Assembly: GCA_016722525.1 (NCBI GenBank)
Contig: JADKJB010000034.1
Coordinates: forward strand, 1-64,000
DNA from: Bacteroidota bacterium
GTDB taxonomy: Bacteria > Bacteroidota > Bacteroidia > AKYH767-A > OLB10
Direction: 5' to 3'
Length of the DNA: 64,000 bases
Under the pieces are notes generated by a model. The model did no database searches. It saw nothing but the letters and a program-made list of their open reading frames with translations, and was not told the DNA's origin. The position numbers were made by a program, and so were the translations under genes. The number at the start of each line of letters is the position of its first letter. Positions within the stretch are counted from its first letter, which is position 1. Positions 8,411 through 17,614 of the stretch are shown here, one piece after another.

Positions 8411-10255
8411 ATGGCAAATACCTCAGATACCCTAGAGCGGGTAATTATCAAGTTTGCAGGCGATTCAGGTGACGGAATGCAATTAACCGGAACTCAATTT
8501 ACCAATACTGCAGCTTTGTTCGGCAACGACATCAGTACTTTTCCAGATTTCCCTGCAGAAATAAGGGCCCCTCAGGGAACGCTTGCCGGAGTATCCGGAT
8601 ATCAATTGCATTTTGGCAGCAATAGCATTTACACTCCAGGTGACAAGTGCGACGTGTTAGTGGTGATGAATGCCGCTGCTCTTAAAGCTAATGTCAAACA
8701 GTTAAAACCCGGTGGGACGATTATTGCAAATATTGAAGGTTTTGATTCCAAAAATCTGCGTCTTGCAAATATTGCTGAAATTGATAATCCTATTGAAAAC
8801 GGATCCCTTGACAAGTTTCGATTGATTAAAGTGGATGTTACTAAAATGACACGAGCTGCATTGAATGATTCCGGTCTTGGTGTGAAAGAAATTGACAGAT
8901 CCAAAAACATGTTTGTTTTAGGATTTCTTTACTGGATGTACAATCGTTCACTGGACAACAGTATTCGTTTCCTTGAAGAAAAATTTTCAAAGAAGCCGGA
9001 TATTCTGAACGCAAACATTAAAATTCTGAAAGCAGGATATAACTACGGAGACACTACAGAAACTATTTTGCCGAGATACATAGTTAATCCTGCCAAAATG
9101 GCTGCAGGGGTTTACCGTAATATTATGGGAAATGAAGCTGCTGCCATAGGACTGATCGCCGCCGCAAAAAAGTCGGGTTTGGATTTATTTTATGGAACCT
9201 ATCCAATCACACCCGCTTCCGATATTTTACATGAATTAGCTAAATATAAAAATTTTGGAATCAGGACCTTTCAGGCCGAAGATGAGATTGCAGCTATTTG
9301 TTCCGTAATAGGAGCATCCTTTGGAGGTAGTTTGGGTATTACTGCTTCTTCAGGTCCTGGTATTGCTCTTAAAGGAGAAGCAATGGGCTTGGCTGTAATG
9401 CTGGAAATTCCAATGGTTATAATAAATGTTCAAAGAGGTGGACCCTCTACAGGATTACCAACAAAAACTGAACAATCGGATTTAATGCAGGCTTTACATG
9501 GACGCAATGGTGAAGCGCCTATTCCCGTTATTGCGGCTAACTCACCTGCAGATTGCTTTGATGCTGGTTTTGAATCTTGCCGGATAGCTGTTGAGTTTAT
9601 GACACCTGTTATGTTTCTTTCAGATGGTTACATTGCAAATGGTGCTGAACCATGGCGGTTCCCTAAAAGCGAGAATTTAAAAGAGTTTAAAGTTAAATTC
9701 ACTACTGAATTAAATGGAGATAAGTACCTTCCTTACAAACGCGATGAGAAACTTTCCCGACCATGGGCAGTGCCCGGAACCAAAGGCTTGGAGCATCGTA
9801 TTGGTGGAATAGAAAAGCAGCATGAAACCGGTAATATTTCTTATGAACCGGAAAACCATGAGTTCATGGTACATATGAGAGAAAATAAGGTTGAAAAAAT
9901 TGCGGATTATATCCCCTTGCAGCAAATTGATAATGGTCCAGAAAAAGGAAAACTGTTAATCGTTGGATGGGGTTCGACTTATGGCGCAATTAAAACAGCA
10001 GTTATTGATGCCCGTGCTAAAGGTTACGATGTTTCCCATGCACACATACGTTATTTAAAGCCATTTCCTAAAAATCTCGGTGAGTTGCTTTATAACTTCG
10101 ACCAGGTACTTATCCCTGAAATGAATATGGGACAATTGGTAAAAGTAATCCGTGATAAATATATGATTCCGGCAATTCCGTTGAATAAAATTCAGGGAAT
10201 GCCATTTTCATCCGGTGAAATTCTGGAAAAAATTGAAAGCCTGTTGGCTAAATAA
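8411..10255 (+). CDS. korA: 2-oxoglutarate (2-oxoacid):ferredoxin oxidoreductase, fused gamma-alpha subunit
   Basis: This subunit works with KorB to convert 2-oxoglutarate and CoA to succinyl-CoA and CO2, passing electrons to ferredoxin. Residues 1-190 are the gamma domain (FAGDSGDGMQLTGTQF). The pyrimidine-binding alpha domain follows, with YPITPASDILHELAKY and FQAEDEIAAICSVIGASFGG. GPGIALKGEAMGLAVMLEIPM and QRGGPSTGLPTKTEQSD are the conserved substrate-site segments. A transketolase C-terminal-like part ends the protein at 614 residues, the normal length for the fused form. korB follows after 32 bp in the same operon. The exact oxoacid is inferred from similarity to the KorA type and is not proven by sequence. 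Confidence 0.9.
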   Translation: MANTSDTLERVIIKFAGDSGDGMQLTGTQFTNTAALFGNDISTFPDFPAEIRAPQGTLAGVSGYQLHFGSNSIYTPGDKCDVLVVMNAAALKANVKQLKPGGTIIANIEGFDSKNLRLANIAEIDNPIENGSLDKFRLIKVDVTKMTRAALNDSGLGVKEIDRSKNMFVLGFLYWMYNRSLDNSIRFLEEKFSKKPDILNANIKILKAGYNYGDTTETILPRYIVNPAKMAAGVYRNIMGNEAAAIGLIAAAKKSGLDLFYGTYPITPASDILHELAKYKNFGIRTFQAEDEIAAICSVIGASFGGSLGITASSGPGIALKGEAMGLAVMLEIPMVIINVQRGGPSTGLPTKTEQSDLMQALHGRNGEAPIPVIAANSPADCFDAGFESCRIAVEFMTPVMFLSDGYIANGAEPWRFPKSENLKEFKVKFTTELNGDKYLPYKRDEKLSRPWAVPGTKGLEHRIGGIEKQHETGNISYEPENHEFMVHMRENKVEKIADYIPLQQIDNGPEKGKLLIVGWGSTYGAIKTAVIDARAKGYDVSHAHIRYLKPFPKNLGELLYNFDQVLIPEMNMGQLVKVIRDKYMIPAIPLNKIQGMPFSSGEILEKIESLLAK

Positions 10256-10287
10256 TTAGAAGTTATCATTTAATAATAACATAATAT

Positions 10288-11331
10288 ATGTCAGAAGTAG
10301 CATCAAATCCTTCCCAACCCAAAATGACCGCTAAAGAACTGGTTACCGACCAGGAAGTAAGATGGTGTCCCGGTTGTGGCGATTATTCAATATTAAAGCA
10401 GGTTCAAACGGTTATTCCCGAACTGGGTATCCCACGTGAAAACATTGTATTTGTTTCCGGAATTGGTTGTTCCTCCCGGTTCCCCTATTACATGGAAACA
10501 TTTGGAATGCACAGTATCCATGGAAGAGCTGCTGCTATAGTTAGTGGATTTAAAGCGACTCGTCCCGAGTTAAGCGTTTGGATGGTTTCGGGTGATGGTG
10601 ATTCGCTTTCAATTGGAGGTAATCATTTCATTCATTTGCTAAGAAGAAACTTCGACATCAATTTGCTGTTGTTCAACAATGAAATCTACGGACTCACTAA
10701 AGGTCAATATTCACCAACTTCAGAAGTCGGTAAGATTACGAAATCAACTCCATTGGCTCTGTTGATCATCCTTTTAATCCGGCTGCATTGGCATTGGGTG
10801 CTGATGGAACTTTTATAAGCCGTTCTATGGATAGAGACCCTGTTCATTTGAAAGAGATTTTACGCAGGTCTTATGCTCACAAGGGAACTTCTTTTGTGGA
10901 AATTTATCAGAATTGTAATGTGTTTAATGATGGTGCATTCGAAATTTTCACTGATAAAGAAACTAAAAAACAGGAAACTCTTTTTGTAGAACATGGCAAA
11001 CCTTTATTGTTTGGTCAAAATCTGGAAAAAGGAGTTAAGCTGGATGGATTCACTCCTGTTATAGTGAACATGGCTGATGGATATACTGCGGATGATTTAT
11101 GGATTCATGATGAAACGGACCGTGTTAAAGCAGGAATATTGAGCAGATTTTTTGATAATCCCCGCAAAGGAGGTGATCATTTTCCAAGACCATTTGGTGT
11201 GGTTTTATGTAGAGAACCGCCCTTGTTATGAAGATGGAATGAATGATCAGATTAAAGAAACCATTGCAAAAAAAGGCGAAGGCGATTTAGATAAATTATT
11301 GAGAGGAAGAGATACCTGGGAAATTCAATAA
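10288..11331 (+). CDS. korB: 2-oxoglutarate (2-oxoacid):ferredoxin oxidoreductase, beta subunit, two frameshifts
   Basis: KorB carries the thiamine pyrophosphate and an iron-sulfur site. RWCPGCGDYSILK holds the cysteines near the N-terminus. GDGDSLSIGGNHFIHLLRR followed by NNEIYGLTKGQYSPTSE is the TPP and metal site. Two one-base losses break the frame. Near 10757 TTGGCTC should read TTGGGCTC, giving STPLGSVDHPFNP. Near 11215 a base is missing before CRPCYEDG-type sequence. Restored, the protein ends in RGRDTWEIQ with a TAA at 11329-11331, about 347 residues, the usual length. It is co-transcribed with korA and followed by a terminator. Confidence 0.9.
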
Positions 11332-11343
11332 AATTCAAATAGA

Positions 11344-11374
11344 AAAAGCTCCGAAATTTTACGGAGCTTTTTTT
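11344..11374 (+). terminator. Terminator after korB
   Basis: AAAAAGCTCCG and CGGAGCTTTTT form a stem around AAATTTTA, followed by a run of T. It lies just after the korB stop and before a convergent gene, so it could work both ways. Confidence 0.85.
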
Positions 11375-11387
11375 TTAAGATCTTAAT

Positions 11388-11963
11388 TTAGAATTTAAAA
11401 GCCATTCCTAAAGTTAACCAGGAAACACCGTAACCTAATTCACCAAATCCTGCCACTTGAGGTGAAAAATAGTATTTAGCTCCTGCGAAAATGGAGGCAT
11501 AGGCAGCATTCGAATGTGAAGTTGAGGTTACAAACACATTGTTAGGGTAATCCTCCTTTTCATTAACTACATGAAAGGCGATCATGGTACCGGCGTAGGT
11601 ATCGAGGTTTTTAACTTCAAATAAATCGTAATGGAAGGTTCCGCGTGCTCCTATGATCAACACATTCCATTGGCCTTTATAAGTATCACCACCAGTTTCA
11701 ATTTTATTGACAAATCCTTTGTAGCCAACAAATCCTCCTACTCCGATTACACCTCCCATTCCTAATTCAACAATGCCACGATCGTATTGCAACCCGAACG
11801 CGGGCGACTGAGATGAAAAACCGCTAAATCCATATACTCCCCCAATTCCGAAACCAATTCCTAATACATTATCTTTTTTTGCAAAAGTGGTGTTTGTTTT
11901 CTGCGCAACCGCACTAATCGTTGTTAGAGCTGTTGCTAAAATTAGTAGCAATATCCTTTTCAT
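11388..11963 (-). CDS. Small outer-membrane beta-barrel protein
   Basis: A signal peptide (MKRILLLILATALTTISAVAQ) is followed by about 170 residues of alternating glycine and aromatic sequence, for example GIGFGIGGVYGFSGFS, and a C-terminal strand ending in the aromatic MAFKF. This is the pattern of a small eight-stranded outer-membrane barrel. I prefer the ATG at 11963 because the signal peptide begins there; an in-frame ATG at 11987 would add charged residues in front. No enzyme motif is visible and the function is unknown. It is a single gene convergent with korAB. Confidence 0.7.
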   Translation of the reverse strand: MKRILLLILATALTTISAVAQKTNTTFAKKDNVLGIGFGIGGVYGFSGFSSQSPAFGLQYDRGIVELGMGGVIGVGGFVGYKGFVNKIETGGDTYKGQWNVLIIGARGTFHYDLFEVKNLDTYAGTMIAFHVVNEKEDYPNNVFVTSTSHSNAAYASIFAGAKYYFSPQVAGFGELGYGVSWLTLGMAFKF

Positions 11964-12213
11964 TTTTTTTATTTTTATTTCCTGCAAAGTAACAACGGAA
12001 TAAAGGCTGTTTGAGTGTGATGCTACTTAATTTTATTAACAGAGTGCTGTTACTTTTCGAAACGATTGCTTGTAAATTGGAAAAACTAAATTTTAAAAAC
12101 CTTCACAGATGAAGTAGTGATTGATTCTTTAGTTAAAATAGCAATTGCAAAAGGCGAAAATAAATGTTGATTTTTAATTCAAACATCTTAGTAGCACTAT
12201 TCACATAGGTCCA

Positions 12214-13848
12214 TTAACTTAGATATCGTGCAACAAGAGGCATGCGACGACCTCTTCCGAAAGCTTTTGGGGAAACTCTGAGTATAGGTGCGAATTGAAA
12301 TCTTTTATATTCACTTGAATTCACCATTTTTAAAATACGTTGAACCAATTTTGGATCAAAACCCGTATTTATAATTTCATCAGGACCTTGACGACATTCA
12401 ATGTATTGAAACAATACCTTGTCGAGTACCTCGTAATCGGGTAAAGAATCACTATCTTTTTGTCCGGGCCTCAATTCAGCAGAAGGGGGTTTGGTGAGAA
12501 TATTTTCCGGAATAATTTCACCATTACGGTTAATATATCTGCATAAACTATAAACTTCAGTTTTATACAAATCACCAATAACAGATAAGCCACCAGCCAT
12601 ATCGCCGTAAAGGGTGCCATAACCCACTGCCAATTCACTTTTATTAGAAGTATTTAATAAGATGTAACCATGTTTATTAGAAATAGCCATTAACAAGGTA
12701 CCCCTTATGCGTGCTTGAATATTTTCTTCGGCAACATTAAAAGGCAAATTGTCAAAACTTGATTTTGTTGCTGAAAGAAAAGTATCATAGATAGTTTCAA
12801 TGGGAATTTTCAGCACATCAACACCCAATGTATTTGCAATTTTAACAGAGTCTGAAATGGAATGATCAGAAGAAAAGGGGGACGGCATCATCACTGGTAA
12901 CACATTTTCTTTTCCAAGAGCTTCAACAGCCAAAGCAAACACTAAAGCGGAATCAATTCCTCCGGAAAGGCCCAGTGTAGCTTTTGTAAAATTCATTTTC
13001 ACAAAGTAATCCCGAATTCCCATAACGAGAGCATCATGTATCCTTTCTATCTTTCCTGATTCAATTTGTTTGCAGGGTGTGTTAAAAGATTCGGATTCGA
13101 GATCAATAATTTTAAAATCTTCGATAAAGTATCCTAATTCAGCTACGAGCGAACCGTTGTGGTTTAATGCAAGCGAACCTCCATCAAACAGTATATCAGT
13201 TTGAGCACCGGCATGATTGACATAGAATAATGGTAGTTTATATTTTAAAACGTTTCTTCTTAAAATCGATTTTCTTTTTTCCTGCTGATGGTAATCAAAT
13301 GGAGAAGCCGCAATGTTAATGATCAATTCAGGGCCCTGTTTAATGAGCTCCTCCATAGGAGAAAAAACATACAACGGATCATCCTCTTCATTCCAGAGAT
13401 CTTCACATATAGTCAGTGCAATTTTTTTACCAGCAACAGTAACAATTTTAAAAGTTGAATTGGGTTCGAAATACCGATATTCATCAAAAACATCGTAAGT
13501 TGGTAAAAGGGTTTTATTTACTAGCTGTTGGATGCTGCCATCTGCTAATACAAATGCTGAATTAAATAAATTTTTACCTTTTAATATCGGGTTGAAAGAC
13601 GGGGAGCCAACTATTGCCGTTATGCCGACACAATGTAAGGCAATCGTTTCTATGGAAGTAATACAGTTTTTGGTGAAGTGAGCTACATCCAAAAAATCGA
13701 GTGGTGGATACCCGCAAACGGCCAGCTCCGGAAAAATAATGATTTCAGCACCACCTTGTTGCGCCTTATTAATTAAAGCTACAATTTTATCAGTATTACT
13801 TTCGAAATTTCCTATATGACAGTTGATCTGAGCGATTGCGATCTTCAT
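12214..13848 (-). CDS. nadE: Glutamine-dependent NAD+ synthetase
   Basis: NadE performs the last step of NAD synthesis, amidating nicotinic acid adenine dinucleotide with ammonia released from glutamine. The N-terminal nitrilase-type glutaminase domain (about 1-255) shows its triad: Glu in FPELAVCGYPP, Lys in NKTLLPTYDVFDE, and Cys in LTICEDLWNEED. The C-terminal synthetase domain has the ATP loop LGLSGGIDSALV, plus NTSNKSELAVGYGTLYGDMAG. The 544 residues are intact, which is unusual next to so many frameshifted genes. A TAACTTTG sequence lies only a few bases upstream of the ATG. The preceding 225 bp (11988-12213) contain nothing I can support. Confidence 0.95.
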   Translation of the reverse strand: MKIAIAQINCHIGNFESNTDKIVALINKAQQGGAEIIIFPELAVCGYPPLDFLDVAHFTKNCITSIETIALHCVGITAIVGSPSFNPILKGKNLFNSAFVLADGSIQQLVNKTLLPTYDVFDEYRYFEPNSTFKIVTVAGKKIALTICEDLWNEEDDPLYVFSPMEELIKQGPELIINIAASPFDYHQQEKRKSILRRNVLKYKLPLFYVNHAGAQTDILFDGGSLALNHNGSLVAELGYFIEDFKIIDLESESFNTPCKQIESGKIERIHDALVMGIRDYFVKMNFTKATLGLSGGIDSALVFALAVEALGKENVLPVMMPSPFSSDHSISDSVKIANTLGVDVLKIPIETIYDTFLSATKSSFDNLPFNVAEENIQARIRGTLLMAISNKHGYILLNTSNKSELAVGYGTLYGDMAGGLSVIGDLYKTEVYSLCRYINRNGEIIPENILTKPPSAELRPGQKDSDSLPDYEVLDKVLFQYIECRQGPDEIINTGFDPKLVQRILKMVNSSEYKRFQFAPILRVSPKAFGRGRRMPLVARYLS

Positions 13849-13866
13849 AATGCAAAGTTAAGAAAT

Positions 13867-13897
13867 AAAAAATCCCGCACGGGGCGGGATTTTTTAT
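13867..13897 (-). terminator. Terminator after the PorT-like gene
   Basis: AAAATCCCGC and GCGGGATTTT pair around a 5-base loop with T runs on both sides. It lies between the PorT-like gene and nadE, both on the minus strand. Confidence 0.85.
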
Positions 13898-13918
13898 TGA
13901 TTTTTTTAGCTTTCAGTA

Positions 13919-14647
13919 TTAAAAGAAAATACCTAAATTTAAGGAAATATAATTGCTATTTAAAGTAGCATTCTTTTCGGACCAGACATCTACAAACGAA
14001 TTATGATAAGTTAATCCTGCATTAATAACAGAGTTTCCTGAAAATTTATATTCCATTCCTGCACCCAAAGAAATCCCAAAATTAAAAAAGCCAAATTCGC
14101 TTTGATTACTACTTTTTTCAGTGTCTTCATAACTCTCATCATCAAAATCTACATCACGGTTTGCTTTCACCAAAAAACCCGGAATTACACCAAAGGCTCC
14201 ATAATATTTAGAATACCCAATTTCCTTGGTTTTGAGTTTTAATGTGATAGGCACATCAAGATATTGAAAACGTTGAGTAACCTTTCCTTTGGCATCTGGT
14301 CTGCCCTGAACTTCAATTAGATCAGATTTATATTTTCCGCCTCTTGCTGAAACCTCAAGTCCGGTAGCGAAATAATAATTCGTATTAGAAATACGGAAAT
14401 CGGTCATGATTCCATAAATGTAACCTATATATCCTCCATCTGAATCAAAACCTTTACGATCAATAGATATCCAGTTATACGATGGGGAAAATTTTAATCC
14501 GAACATCAAAGCGGGCGACTCCTCATCTGCCTTTTGAGTAACAGGCGCTGGTGCGGCAGTAGCAGTTACAGCCGGTGCGGTTTCTTGAGAATGTGCGATT
14601 GACAGGACCATGAAAGATAAAATCCCTGAAATAATAAGTTTCTTCAT
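13919..14647 (-). CDS. PorT-like outer-membrane beta-barrel protein
   Basis: A signal peptide (MKKLIISGILSFMVLSIAHS) is followed by a low-complexity Ala/Pro/Thr linker (about residues 24-42). An outer-membrane barrel comes next, with LMFGLKFSPSYNW, YYFATGLEVSARGG, FQYLDVPITLKLKT and the terminal strand YISLNLGIFF. FQYLDVPITLKL is the hallmark of the PorT/OMP_b-brl_2 family. PorT itself is needed for T9SS, but the family is large and many members are unassigned. Divergence from gldB-gldC makes a secretion or gliding link attractive but unproven. Confidence 0.65.
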   Translation of the reverse strand: MKKLIISGILSFMVLSIAHSQETAPAVTATAAPAPVTQKADEESPALMFGLKFSPSYNWISIDRKGFDSDGGYIGYIYGIMTDFRISNTNYYFATGLEVSARGGKYKSDLIEVQGRPDAKGKVTQRFQYLDVPITLKLKTKEIGYSKYYGAFGVIPGFLVKANRDVDFDDESYEDTEKSSNQSEFGFFNFGISLGAGMEYKFSGNSVINAGLTYHNSFVDVWSEKNATLNSNYISLNLGIFF

Positions 14648-14684
14648 AATTTTGGCGTTTTATAGTGCAATTTTAAGCAAAATT

Positions 14685-15701
14685 ATGCGAAAGCTATTAA
14701 AGATCACAATATTTATTCTAACATCTGTAGTTTATTCTTCCTGCCAAAGGGAAAAGCTGGATGTAAATGTGGACGATATTAAAATTTCAACTACAATAAA
14801 ACGATTTGAAAAAGATCTTTTTGAAGGCCCAACCACAGATGAATTAGAAAAATTTGAATTGCTTAAAAAGAATTATGGGGACTTTTTGAATGTTTTCGCT
14901 TTCAAAATATTAAATATACCAGAACAGAGTGACTCTGTCACAGCAAGTAATCTTAGTAAATTCGTAAGTGATCATGAAGTTAGTGATATTTACCGGCTCA
15001 CAGATTCGGTGTATAAATCCACTGATGAAATCGATTTGGGTATGGAGTCTTTCTTCAGGCACCATAAGTATTATTTTCCTGAAAAGCCTATTCCTTCAGT
15101 GGTCACTTATATATCGGCCTTTAATTATGCGGTAATTACCACAGATAGTGTGATCGGAATTGGACTTGATATGTTTTTAGGTTCCAACATAGCCTATTAT
15201 CCACGGTTAGGAATTCCTCGTTATTTGTTTGAAAAGTTCCGCAAAGAGTACATTGTACCTTCTGCTATTAAAGCATGGTTTCAAAGCGATTATGATGTAT
15301 CGGAAGTAAAGAATGAATTACTGAGCCAGATGGTTTACCAAGGCAAGTTATTGTATTATATGAATGCAATGGCCCCTGAAATGGATGATACTTTACGGAC
15401 CGGTTATACCGAACAACAGCTTAAATGGTGCGAATCCAATGAGGCTTCCATCTGGTCATTTTTTATCGAAAACAAAATGCTTTTTAATACGGATCCTTCA
15501 CAATATTCTAAATTTGTGAACGAAGGCCCTGCTACAAATGGTTTCCCTAAAGAAGCTCCCGGTAAAATTGGCACATGGGTAGGAGGCCAAATTGTGAAAG
15601 CTTACATGAATAAAAACAGTGATGCTACATTAAAAGATTTGCTTAAAGAAAAAGATGCACAAAAAATTCTTGAAATTTCAGGATATAAACCCCAAAAATA
15701 A
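14685..15701 (+). CDS. gldB: Gliding motility lipoprotein GldB
   Basis: GldB is an envelope lipoprotein needed for gliding in Flavobacterium. I chose the ATG at 14685 because a lipoprotein signal follows (MRKLLKITIFILTSVVYSSC) with the lipid Cys near residue 20; a longer in-frame start at 14610 would run into the divergent gene. The body carries family-like segments such as IKRFEKDLFEG, FFRHHKYYFPEKPIP, GIGLDMFLGSNIAYYP and GTWVGGQIVKAYM. Its 338 residues are intact. gldC begins 3 bp after the stop, as in the gldB-gldC pair known from Flavobacterium, and nadE lies close by. Confidence 0.88.
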   Translation: MRKLLKITIFILTSVVYSSCQREKLDVNVDDIKISTTIKRFEKDLFEGPTTDELEKFELLKKNYGDFLNVFAFKILNIPEQSDSVTASNLSKFVSDHEVSDIYRLTDSVYKSTDEIDLGMESFFRHHKYYFPEKPIPSVVTYISAFNYAVITTDSVIGIGLDMFLGSNIAYYPRLGIPRYLFEKFRKEYIVPSAIKAWFQSDYDVSEVKNELLSQMVYQGKLLYYMNAMAPEMDDTLRTGYTEQQLKWCESNEASIWSFFIENKMLFNTDPSQYSKFVNEGPATNGFPKEAPGKIGTWVGGQIVKAYMNKNSDATLKDLLKEKDAQKILEISGYKPQK

Positions 15702-15704
15702 TTT

Positions 15705-16034
15705 ATGAAAAAATCAGATATTCGATTCAGTATTACCCTTGACGAAAATAAAGTTCCTGAAAAAATTCTTTGGTCTGCTGATGATTCCGGTTTACAGGGC
15801 GATAAAGAATGCAACTCTGTGATGATTTCAATATGGGACGCCAATGAAAAAAGCACTTTGCGTATTGATTTATGGACTCCTAAGATGATGGTGGAAGAAA
15901 TGCAACACCTGTTCTATGAAACGTTCAGAGGTATGGCGGATACTTATAAGAGAGCGACTAACGACGAAGCTGCAGCTGGTGAAATCGCTGCATTTGCTGA
16001 GAAATTTGGCAAAAGTAGCGGCGTATTAAAATAA
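15705..16034 (+). CDS. gldC: Gliding motility protein GldC
   Basis: This 109-residue protein begins MKKSDIRFSITLDENKVPEK. It contains the family-typical IDLWTPKMMVEEMQ and YETFRGMADTYKRAT stretches. GldC is soluble, improves gliding efficiency and is almost always encoded after gldB. It has no signal peptide, so it is probably cytoplasmic or peripheral. The molecular activity is unknown. The gene ends 13 bp before the convergent engB stop. Confidence 0.88.
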   Translation: MKKSDIRFSITLDENKVPEKILWSADDSGLQGDKECNSVMISIWDANEKSTLRIDLWTPKMMVEEMQHLFYETFRGMADTYKRATNDEAAAGEIAAFAEKFGKSSGVLK

Positions 16035-16057
16035 TCACCTTTCGAGGTTATTGTTTT
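16030..16057. terminator. Weak bidirectional hairpin between gldC and engB
   Basis: AATAATCACC and GGTTATT pair imperfectly around TTTCGA and are followed by GTTTTT. It occupies the 13-bp gap between two convergent stops and overlaps both ends, so its function is uncertain. Confidence 0.4.
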
Positions 16058-16659
16058 TCTGGTTTAAAAAGCAAACTCACTTCTTCAAAATATTTCAGGA
16101 GCTCTTCTTTTCCATCACCTGTTTCGGAAGAAGTCACAAATACCGGCGGGAGTTCTTCCCATGCATCCAGGAGTGTTTTTTTATAACGACTCAGTTTTGA
16201 TGAAAGTTCATTACGGGTAAGTTTATCTGCTTTGGTAAATACTATTGAAAAAGGAATATTATGTTCACCGAGCCAAGTCAAAAAATCCAAATCTATTTGC
16301 TGTGGTTCCAGACGTGCATCAATAAGCACAACAGTAGATAAGAGATTTTCTCGCCTGAGCAGGTAGTCACGAATCATCTTTTCCCATTTCTCGCGTATCG
16401 AAAGTGGAACTTTCGCAAAACCATAACCCGGCAAGTCTACTAAATACCAGATCTCATCAATAATAAAATGATTAATTAGTTGTGTTTTTCCCGGACTTCC
16501 AGATGTTTTAGCCAGTCCTTTACGCATCGTAAGCATATTAATTAATGACGATTTGCCCACGTTCGAGCGGCCAATAAAAGCAAACTCCGGTTTATCCGCT
16601 GCAGGACAATTTCGGTAATCGGCACTACTGGTTAAAAAATCAGCTGTCCTGATTATCAT
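16048..16659 (-). CDS. engB: Ribosome biogenesis GTPase EngB/YihA (YsxC)
   Basis: This is an essential GTPase of large-subunit ribosome assembly. The G motifs are complete: GRSNVGKSS (G1), a Thr in GSPGKTQ (G2), DLPGYG (G3), TKAD (G4) and VTSSE (G5). From the ATG at 16659 it is 203 residues, the normal EngB length. In the sequence as given, this ATG is in frame with the upstream glsB and no stop separates them, so the two read as one 478-codon ORF. An ATGATAA at the junction would supply an overlapping TGA for glsB if one base of the preceding AAAA were removed. I therefore treat them as two genes. Confidence 0.9.
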   Translation of the reverse strand: MIIRTADFLTSSADYRNCPAADKPEFAFIGRSNVGKSSLINMLTMRKGLAKTSGSPGKTQLINHFIIDEIWYLVDLPGYGFAKVPLSIREKWEKMIRDYLLRRENLLSTVVLIDARLEPQQIDLDFLTWLGEHNIPFSIVFTKADKLTRNELSSKLSRYKKTLLDAWEELPPVFVTSSETGDGKEELLKYFEEVSLLFKPEKQ

Positions 16660-17612
16660 TTTGGGAGGAATAAACTTACTGATTCTTTTGTGATTTATAA
16701 GTAGAAATATGACGTTCTTTTTAGTGTCATAAATTTCTTTAATAGTTACCATGATGCCGGTTTCTTCCACTTCGCCAAAGTGATCATTTAGAGAAGTGCC
16801 GAAGGTTTTCATGGTGGCAGAAAGATTCATGTAAGAATTGAATAATGGAGGAATATTTTCATCTAACTCACGTACATGCTGATTTAAAACTCTGTGACCA
16901 TCTTTGTAGTTCAAACCCTCCAACTCTTTTAAAAATGCTGTTGTGTCATTATTGATCTTGAGAGGATGAATTGGCTCAACAAGTTTGTCGGGATCAGGAA
17001 AATAATGATACATAAAAGCAAGAATCATATCCCGTGCCTGCTGATTGAAATGAAGGTACATAGTAACTTTCCCGAAAAAATATTTGATATGTGGATGATC
17101 AACAACGATTGCTCCGAGGCCATCCCATAAATTATCGAGTGAAAAAAGGCCTTTCCTGTTTTCACTGCTGGGCTGGTATCGGGGTTGAACAAACGAACGC
17201 CCCAATTCGATGGTCCAGGGCATAAAATCACTAACAAATTTTTCAGAGAAAGTAAAAAGTTCAGTAGTGGCCAACAGCACATTATTGTTGGCATCACGGG
17301 AGGCTTTACTGCATTCAATAAAACGATATCCCCCAATTATTTCTTTATCAATCGGATTCCAAACTATAAGTTGTTTGTAAGGGTCTTTGGCAATATCATA
17401 TTTATCGATGTCGGTGGCCAGGCCGGTACCACCACCTGCAGCCCTGAAAGTAATTTCGCGCAATCTTCCAATTTCCTGCATCACATTGGGTGAATCGTGG
17501 TAGGTGAGGATATAGATTTCGTTCGACCCGTTATTAGTATTACGGATAAACCTCCCGCATGGAGTTCTTTTTCAAGAATAACTTTATCGATAGGAGCAAT
17601 AATTGGCTGCAT
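16656..17612 (-). CDS. glsB: GlsB-like N-acyltransferase (OlsB/hemolysin-type GNAT), one frameshift
   Basis: This gene belongs to the acyltransferase family (Acetyltransf_5) that includes OlsB and Bacteroides GlsB, which puts a 3-hydroxy-fatty acid on the amino group of glycine. The start is ATG at 17612 (MQPIIAPIDKVILEKEL). A missing base near 17560 must be restored to give YILTYHDSPNVMQEIGRLRE. After it come GGGTGLATDIDKYD, IGGYRF, ELGRSFVQPRYQ and FFGKVTMYLHFN. Start and glsA stop are two bases apart, so the two are coupled. The restored protein is about 318 residues. Glycine as acceptor is inferred from the two-gene layout seen in Bacteroides; ornithine is the alternative. Confidence 0.75.
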
Positions 17613-17614
17613 AT

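Noticed and set aside
12090..12200. A short protein-like open stretch between the small barrel gene and nadE (FTDEVVIDSLVKIAIAKGENK)
   Set aside because: It is about 28 codons with no start codon and no ribosome site, and there is no matching upstream fragment. It is too short to support a gene or pseudogene.
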